Positions 58,321 through 64,000 of a stretch of DNA of 64,000 bases are shown piece after piece. Position 1 is the first letter of the stretch; every line of letters starts with the position of its first letter. The DNA is taken from NCBI GenBank assembly GCA_963966185.1, contig CAWZYM010000412.1, positions 124,001-188,000 on the forward strand, read 5' to 3'. Origin of the DNA: Rhabditoides inermis. Lineage: Eukaryota; Nematoda; Chromadorea; Rhabditida; Rhabditidae. A model generated the notes under the pieces. It was not told the origin of the DNA. It saw only the letters and a program-made list of their open reading frames with translations, and did no database searches. Both the position numbers and the translations under genes were made by a program.

Positions 58321-60275
58321 GGGCAATTAGTAAATCATACAACATACAACATACCATCATACCATCATACCACCATACCACATACCACCATACTACCATA
58401 CCACCATACGAGCGTACTACCATACCATCATACAACACACCATAATTTTGCACTCATACAACTATGAATGCTGTCATACCACCATACCACCATACCACCA
58501 TACCACGTGAAGTTTTCGCGCGCATTTTCATATCACGTCTCGCGTCCGCTTTTTTCATTTAAATTTTCATTGTTTTTTGTCATTGTCATTGTTATTTCTC
58601 GTTACTTTTTCTTTTCATTTTCCATGTTTTGAATGTGAGAGACGGGAACATCTTTCTCTCTCTCTCTTATCCAGAACGAATCTCACACTCAAGATGAAAT
58701 GAAGAAATGCAAATATTTCATTGAACGTATGTAGAAGAGCCACCGCTGTTTTCCTCTACCAGTCTGAGTCGCGTCCGACCATCGAACTCGGGTAAATCCT
58801 CACATCTCGGGTAAACCCTCACATTGCGTGAACAAGAAGAGAGAGTTTGACTCCCAAGATGCTCTCCCAAGACTTTCCACATGCGTAGACACCGATTACT
58901 GTATTGTATGTACAATCCTAATGAACGCAGAATCGGGCTGATTCGCGTCACACATGCGTAGCATGTACACGCAGTGTGGAGGAATACCCGAGAATACACG
59001 AGAAGAAAAAAAAACATTCAGAGTCCATACCGGAGCTGCTGCATCATCCCTGGACGGTGTCAGTTCTGACAAACACATTTCTTGTCATTTCCTCCTTTAT
59101 TCTCAGTATGTCTTATCACTCAACCTTATTGCTTCTCCTTGGTGACTCCTTCCCGGGTCCAGGCTATGCATGACGAAATCTAAACCTACGTATGTATACA
59201 GTATACCATATACTACTGGTCAATCTATGTAGATAGAAATCAAATGAAGACGTTTTAGGCTCTTCAAAACACAGAGAAAACCGACCGAGGCGAGGACTAC
59301 ATATGGATGTAACCAAATACCGTTTTACAATTTACAGATCGTTTACAACGTGTATACCGCACAAAGCGCGCTTTGAACCGTGTGTTAAAGATAAAAGGGC
59401 GTTGTCGCTTCCGAAAACACTGGAAAATATGATGGTATTATAATATGATGGTATGGTGGTGTGGTGGTATGGTGGTGTGGTGGTATGGTGGTGTGGTGGT
59501 ATGGTGGTATGGTGGTATGGTGGTATGGTGGTATGGTGGTATGGTGGTATGGTGGTATGGTGGTATGGTGGTATGGTGGTATGGTGGTATGGTGGTATGG
59601 TGGTATGGTGGTATGGTGGTATGGTGGTATGGTGGTATGGTGGTATGGTGGTATGGTGGTATGGTGGTATGGTGGTATGGTGGTATGGTGGTATGGTGGT
59701 ATGGTGGTATGGTGGTATGGTGGTATGGTGGTATGGTGGTATGGTGGTATGGTGGTATGGTGGTATGGTGGTATGGTGGTATGGTGGTATGGCGGTATGG
59801 TGGTATGGTGGTATGGTGGTATGGTGGTATGGTGGTATGGTGGTATGGTGGTATGGTGGTATGGTGGTATGGTGGTATGGTGGTATGGTGGTATGGTGGT
59901 ATGGTGGTATGGTGGTATGGTGGTATGGTGGTATGGTGGTATGGTGGTATGGTGGTATGGTGGTATGGTGGTATGGTGGTATGGTGGTATGGTGGTATGG
60001 TGGTATGGTGGTATGGTGGTATGGTGGTATGGTGGTATGGTGGTATGGTGGTATGGTGGTATGGTGGTATGGTGGTATGGTGGTATGGTGGTATGGTGGT
60101 ATGGTGGTATGGTGGTATGGTGGTATGGTGGTATGGTGGTATGGTGGTATGGTGGTATGATACCATGGTATGATGGTATGATACCATGGTATGATGGTAT
60201 GATACCGTAGTATGATGGTATGATGGTATGATTGTATGATGGTATGTTGTATGTTGTATGATTTATTAGTGGCCT
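58321..60275. mobile_element. Foldback element with minisatellite arms, large
   Basis: The left end ggcaattagtaaatcatac and the inverted right end gccactaataaatcatac flank inverted arms of catacaac/accatacc repeats (58340-58505 and 59440-60260). ctgaaaatag lies directly outside each end as a direct repeat. The interior (58510-59430) has a weak dicistron-like scatter of frames but no transposase. Confidence 0.75.
59447..60158. repeat. (GGTGGTAT)n minisatellite, ~88 copies
   Basis: Nearly perfect 8-bp array of about 710 bp forming the expanded right arm of the foldback element. Polypeptide frames on both strands are artefacts. Confidence 0.98.
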
Positions 60276-60521
60276 GAAAATAGTATCCAATCGTAACATG
60301 AAATTTAACTAGTGGATAAGGTCACAATAGTCTTTTATCGTAATACTAACGAGGAGTGTCGTCAGAGCCACACTCTCGGATCCGAACCAAATTGATAGGA
60401 TACCTTAGTTAGGACCCCAGACATAGATTTCTGGTGTTAATGTTTCCTACGCGCCATATACGTGTCCAGTACGAAAACGTACATGGCTGGATTTTTGCTA
60501 CCTCATTCCACCTCTGGCAAG

Positions 60522-60590
60522 TCGTCGTAGCTTAGTGGTTAGCACATCAGTCTGTCAGACCAGAGGCTGGGGTTCGAGTCCACGCACACG
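60522..60590 (+). tRNA. tRNA-like SINE head, left
   Basis: Polymerase III boxes: A box tagcttagtgg (60528-60538) and perfect B box ggttcgagtcc (60571-60581) at normal spacing. The anticodon arm does not form a canonical 5-bp stem with a 7-nt loop, so it is a tRNA-derived repeat, not a tRNA gene. Confidence 0.6.
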
Positions 60591-60889
60591 ATTTTCGTTT
60601 TGCCAGCACTTTCTGGACATGGACTTGAAGTTTTTGTTGCGAAGTATAAAAAAAATACTTCGACCTGTTTGTAACTACAACTACGTTCTTTACAACATTT
60701 TTTGGTGTTTTCGGCTTCCAAGATCGTTCAACTATACTGTGTTTCTTTACACTTGATATATTATTTTGGCTGAAACGTTCATTTTGAAAACAGTTACAGA
60801 TTACAAATGTTTGTGAATATTTGTAATCTGTGTTATCCCCATCAACAAAAAAAACGCAAAGTCCAGAAGGTGCTGGCAAAACAAAAATA

Positions 60890-60957
60890 GAGTGCGCGGA
60901 CTCGAACCCCATCCTCTGGTCTGACAGACTGATGCGCTAACCACTAGGCCACGACGG
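60890..60957 (-). tRNA. tRNA-like SINE head, right
   Basis: Inverted copy: A box tggcctagtgg and B box ggttcgagtcc (60898-60908 on this strand), same imperfect anticodon arm. Confidence 0.6.
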
Positions 60958-61284
60958 CTCGGTCTATGACCGCCAGAGATGGAATGAGGTAGCCGAAAAT
61001 CCAGCCCTGTACGTTTTCGTACTGGAAACGTATATGGCGCGTAGGAAAAAGTAACACCAGAAATCGATGTCTGGGGTCCTAACTAAGGTATCCTATCAAT
61101 TTGGTTCGGATCCGAGAGTGTGGCTCTAACGACGTTCCTCGTAAGCAAGTGGAGTCGATAATACTCTCGTTTTGAAAACAAAACAAAAAAACTACAATAC
61201 GGAAACGTCACTAAAGTCTGTAATTGGAAATTCGCCTAGAGATTTGGTCGCCCTGCGAATCAGTGGCTCGTTTTTTTCCTTTTT

Positions 61285-61488
61285 GTTCTGGAAACAAAAC
61301 GAAAGGCGATAAAGCATATGTATTTGTTCCCAGGATACGCGTTCTGTTTCCAGTAGAAACAGTTTTCGCTGACCAAAACTTTTCTTGGATATAGCCCGCA
61401 TTTCATCCTGTCCGTCATAGGAAAATGCTACTCGCAATTCTATTTCTACAGGCGTGTTTTTCGGTGACACAAGTTAGTTCATGTTTAC
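61285..61488 (-). repeat. Dispersed repeat, copy 2 (inverted)
   Basis: Reverse-complement match to 47938-48160, with about 15 percent differences by eye. Confidence 0.85.
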
Positions 61489-61499
61489 GATTACCATAA

Positions 61500-61715
61500 A
61501 AACTAACCCCGCCCCCGCGCGCTCATCACAGACAAACCGCCCCGAGTCGACCCCCAACGAGCGGGCTCTCCCCACGGCGCCCCGAGTTCACCCCGACTCG
61601 GGACAGGCTGGGGACGCCGCGATCGCGCGTCGCGCGTCTCCAGCCTTCCCTAGCCAATCCCTAGCCGGCCGTAAACCCGGCGCGAGTTGCACTTCGCCAC
61701 CCCATATAGCTGTTT
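61500..61715. other. GC-rich island
   Basis: A 215-bp stretch of high GC (ccgccccgagtcgaccccc, cgcgatcgcgcgtcgcgcg) in otherwise AT-rich flank, open in one frame but without a recognised product. Confidence 0.6.
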
Positions 61716-62038
61716 CGTACATAGGTCAAAGGCGCGTCGACAAGCTATCGTTACGTGAAGTTTTATTATTATAGTTTCACTTTATGGTGCAAAATGTTGT
61801 TGTACTTTGCACAACTTTTGGTACCTTACTGTAGGTTACTGTACTTGCAAAAGTGCTGTAATCATAAAGTACAGTAACGTTATCAAACGTTTTTGAAGTA
61901 TAGTATACACTAGTAACTAGTACTAGTTATTAAATACTACTTAGTTACATACTACTGAAATGTTTACTGGTCAAGCAATAAACAAGCAAAAGTAACGTAA
62001 AAATGAAAATCCGAAAAAAAAGTTCCCCCAGTCGACCC
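61716..62038. other. Intergenic, short inverted gtac/actag motifs
   Basis: Palindromic fragments such as tagtaactagtactagtta (61911-61930) and tactgt/acagta pairs. No gene. Confidence 0.5.
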
Positions 62039-62313
62039 CCCGTGAAAAGTGGGTAATTACTAAATGACACCAGACACCACGATACCAGACACCAGACACC
62101 ACGACACCACGACACCATGGTGTCGACACCACGACACCACTTCACAAAACACGACTGCACTACGACCTCTCGTCTATATAACTGAAAAAGATGCAGGATT
62201 TTTTTTTGTTTTGTAAAGTGGTGTCGTGGTGTCGTGGTGTCGTGGTGTCTGGTGTCTGGTGTCTGGTGTCATGGTGTCTGGTGTCATTTCCTAATTGCCT
62301 GAAAGGTGTCCGC
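62039..62313. mobile_element. Small foldback element with minisatellite arms
   Basis: Left gggtaattactaaatgacacc and inverted right ggcaattaggaaatgacacc match the termini of the 58.3-60.3 kb element. The arms are inverted tandem repeats of accacgac/acc. Outside each end lies tgaaa(a/g)gtg, and agtcgaccc occurs at 62030-62038 and 62314-62322. Confidence 0.75.
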
Positions 62314-62322
62314 AGTCGACCC

Positions 62323-62475
62323 TCAATGGCTGGATGTAGGACGTTCCCTCCATTTTTGCAAGGTCCTCCACTTTTGCATGGTCCTCCACTAGCATGAACG
62401 ATTCCTCCACCGACCATGAACGATCCCTCCACTTTGCTAGGACGTTCCCTCCACTTTAAATTTAGGCGTTTCACA
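62323..62475. repeat. Degenerate cctccact tandem repeat
   Basis: tccctccatttttgc, cctccacttttgc, cctccacta and cctccactttgc recur irregularly. Confidence 0.6.
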
Positions 62476-62609
62476 TCTAATGTGTAACGTTTGAATGTTC
62501 TAATACATTATTTAGCCATAAATAATGAACTTTAATAATGCCTAGAAACTTTCACCACGTTTGCTCATAGTTAGTGATTCACATCTCACAAATCTCTCTC
62601 CTTCCATTA

Positions 62610-63644
62610 GGAGCCATGGCCCATGCGCGAGCCAACCAGAGAGACGATATCGTATTCGCGATGTCGCTACTTGTAAACGGATATGAAGATATCATAATTA
62701 ATAGAAAATGAGATAAAAATTAGAGACCCCAATGAACATTTGAGTGACCCAAGCGGAAACCTGTGTTCTAATGTTCTAATATGCAAATATGAAAAGCACT
62801 GTATCTTCACGGTTTCAACCTATGCAGTTAGATAGCATTCGGTTAGCTGATTTCAGGCATACTTTGTTTGCGGCTGAAGATACTGTGCTAATACCCAAAA
62901 AATTAGTAAATGTGGTCGATGACGTCATCATTCTCTCTGATCTCGCCGCCCTCTCTGTCACGTTGCCCCGTTGAGAGCGCGCGCTCCGGTGCGCGCGTTT
63001 GGCGCGGAATTGTGGCGCGCGTATAAAGTAAACATAGAACATTCATATTTATCTCGAAACTACATAACTAAAGTCAGATTATAATGATAATATGGTTAGG
63101 AAATTTTGAAATCACAATTATTGATTGGGGTCCCTAGAGTTAAATATTCATCTGCCCGTTTGTCTGAAAGATATCAGAACTGAGTGTGAGTAGTGGAAGA
63201 ATGAAGACAAACAACAACATTCACACCTCGTATAGTTTCACTCTTTTCACGAGAGACATTAGAGTGGTTAGACAAAAATCAGAACGCGTTGGACGATGTT
63301 TTCATTTTGACAAAACTTTGCGTGTGTAGCCAAATTCAAACCGCTGCTTGCAAAGCGAGAGCGTTACCTTGACGCCACGTGGTCATGTGAGAGAGTCAGT
63401 GGAACGGAGATACGAAAGGCACCACAAATATGCTGTGCATTTCGTTCAGTATACTGTATGTTCAAAATCCACGATAATGTTTTCACCGAAAAATCCTGAG
63501 CTAAGTGCGAGTCTATTATAAACGAGAATCAAAGTACTTATTGTTAAAACTAATCTTACACCATTAGTGACAATCTGTTCACTAGTAAATATTTCCGTCT
63601 CTCTGGTTTATCGTCTCTCTGGTTGGCTCGCGCATGGGCCATGG
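62610..63644. mobile_element. 1035-bp element with 36-bp perfect inverted termini
   Basis: agccatggcccatgcgcgag onward at 62610-62645 is the exact inverse of the sequence ending ggccatggct at 63644. No transposase frame inside, hence non-autonomous. No clear target duplication. Confidence 0.8.
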
Positions 63645-64000
63645 CTGTTTTGATCATATGATGACTTCATGCACAAAAGACGTTCGCGTTTCAATCCGTT
63701 CTTGTTTCCGTTTAGAATACGATAGGATTAGAATACTATAAGGGTCAGGATATTTTCAAAGTAGCATAATTGTTCAGATTAGTAATGTAATTTCCTAAGT
63801 GTGGTTCAATCGTTCGTCCGATACTAATTGTAAGGATATCGTAGTATGGTATATCCGATATCAGTATAGAACCCCGATTCATGTCTGGCAGTGATTCGTT
63901 AGCATATAGCAATCCGCGAAAGATAACTACATATGGGATATGGGCCATAGGCCATAGGCTTGTTTTTTTGGTTTGTTGATAAAGTAGAATTTAAATATTA
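63645..64000. other. Intergenic, nothing recognised
   Basis: No gene, repeat or RNA feature seen to the window end. Confidence 0.5.

Larger units (their letters stand above)
60345..61145. repeat. Inverted repeat pair with ~280-bp arms, tRNA-derived heads
   Basis: About 60345-60625 and 60860-61145 are inverted copies (shared tcggatccga, ttggttcgg and gtacgaaaacgtac segments and cgttttgccagcac at the inner edges). Each arm contains a tRNA-like head pointing inward, as in two SINE-like copies head to head. Confidence 0.85.

Noticed and set aside
59385..60299. 300-aa His/Thr/Pro and Met/Val/Trp/Tyr polymer frames
   Set aside because: Artefacts of the 8-bp minisatellite, whose length is not a multiple of three, so all frames stay open.
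62030..62322. agtcgaccc as the 9-bp target duplication of the small foldback element
   Set aside because: Placed outside the conserved termini; the tgaaa(a/g)gtg pair lies directly at the ends and matches the layout of the larger element, so the target duplication is left undecided.
62789..63042. Short frames within the 1035-bp inverted-terminus element
   Set aside because: Under 80 aa, with no motif and overlapping on both strands; not supported as genes.

Overview
The window is repeat-dense DNA from a small-intron invertebrate. A nematode is my best guess, not proven: an RTE-clade retrotransposon resembles nematode RTE elements, most introns are 44-56 bp, and several start codons lie 0-4 nt after a consensus splice acceptor. 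Rough layout: 1-9350 tandem 2931-bp repeats plus a diverged copy carrying an RTE insertion; 9351-12540 a foldback element and its tandem duplicate; 12604-16771 a 4.2-kb palindrome with 1.48-kb arms; 16772-21990 pieces of a host Cys-containing gene, retrotransposon debris and a 68-bp perfect palindrome.

21997-44455 (22,459 bp) is a complete Polinton/Maverick (adintovirus-like) element. It has AG...CT ends, 6-bp target duplications (gatata) and terminal inverted repeats of about 0.74-0.86 kb. Genes in order: spliced zinc-ribbon protein (+), small basic protein (+), spliced membrane glycoprotein (-), NLS-rich repeat protein (+), DDE integrase with chromodomain (+), packaging ATPase (-), spliced Cys-rich membrane protein with a PPPY motif (+), penton-like protein (+), pVI/pX-like protein (+), major capsid protein (+), adenain-like protease (+), small zinc protein (-), a 136-aa unknown (-), then an internal tandem duplication carrying a decayed PolB 3' end, an orphan capsid C-terminus, an intact second protease and a second zinc protein, followed by a protein-primed DNA polymerase B in 20 in-frame exons (-) and an unknown spliced gene (-). 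Structural and integrase genes are intronless and AT-richer; PolB and the membrane proteins are spliced and GC-richer. The set covers replication (PolB), integration (integrase), packaging (ATPase), capsid building (capsid, penton, pVI-like) and maturation (protease).

44462-64000 is host flank: candidate exons of a minus-strand gene (45.6-47.6 kb), a three-exon Penelope-like reverse transcriptase (48603-51006), two adjoining damaged non-LTR retrotransposons (51640-56820), two foldback elements whose arms are minisatellites (58.3-60.3 and 62.0-62.3 kb), an inverted pair of tRNA-derived repeats (60.3-61.1 kb), a GC-rich island and a 1-kb element with 36-bp inverted termini (62610-63644). No rRNA, CRISPR or bacterial-type feature is present.
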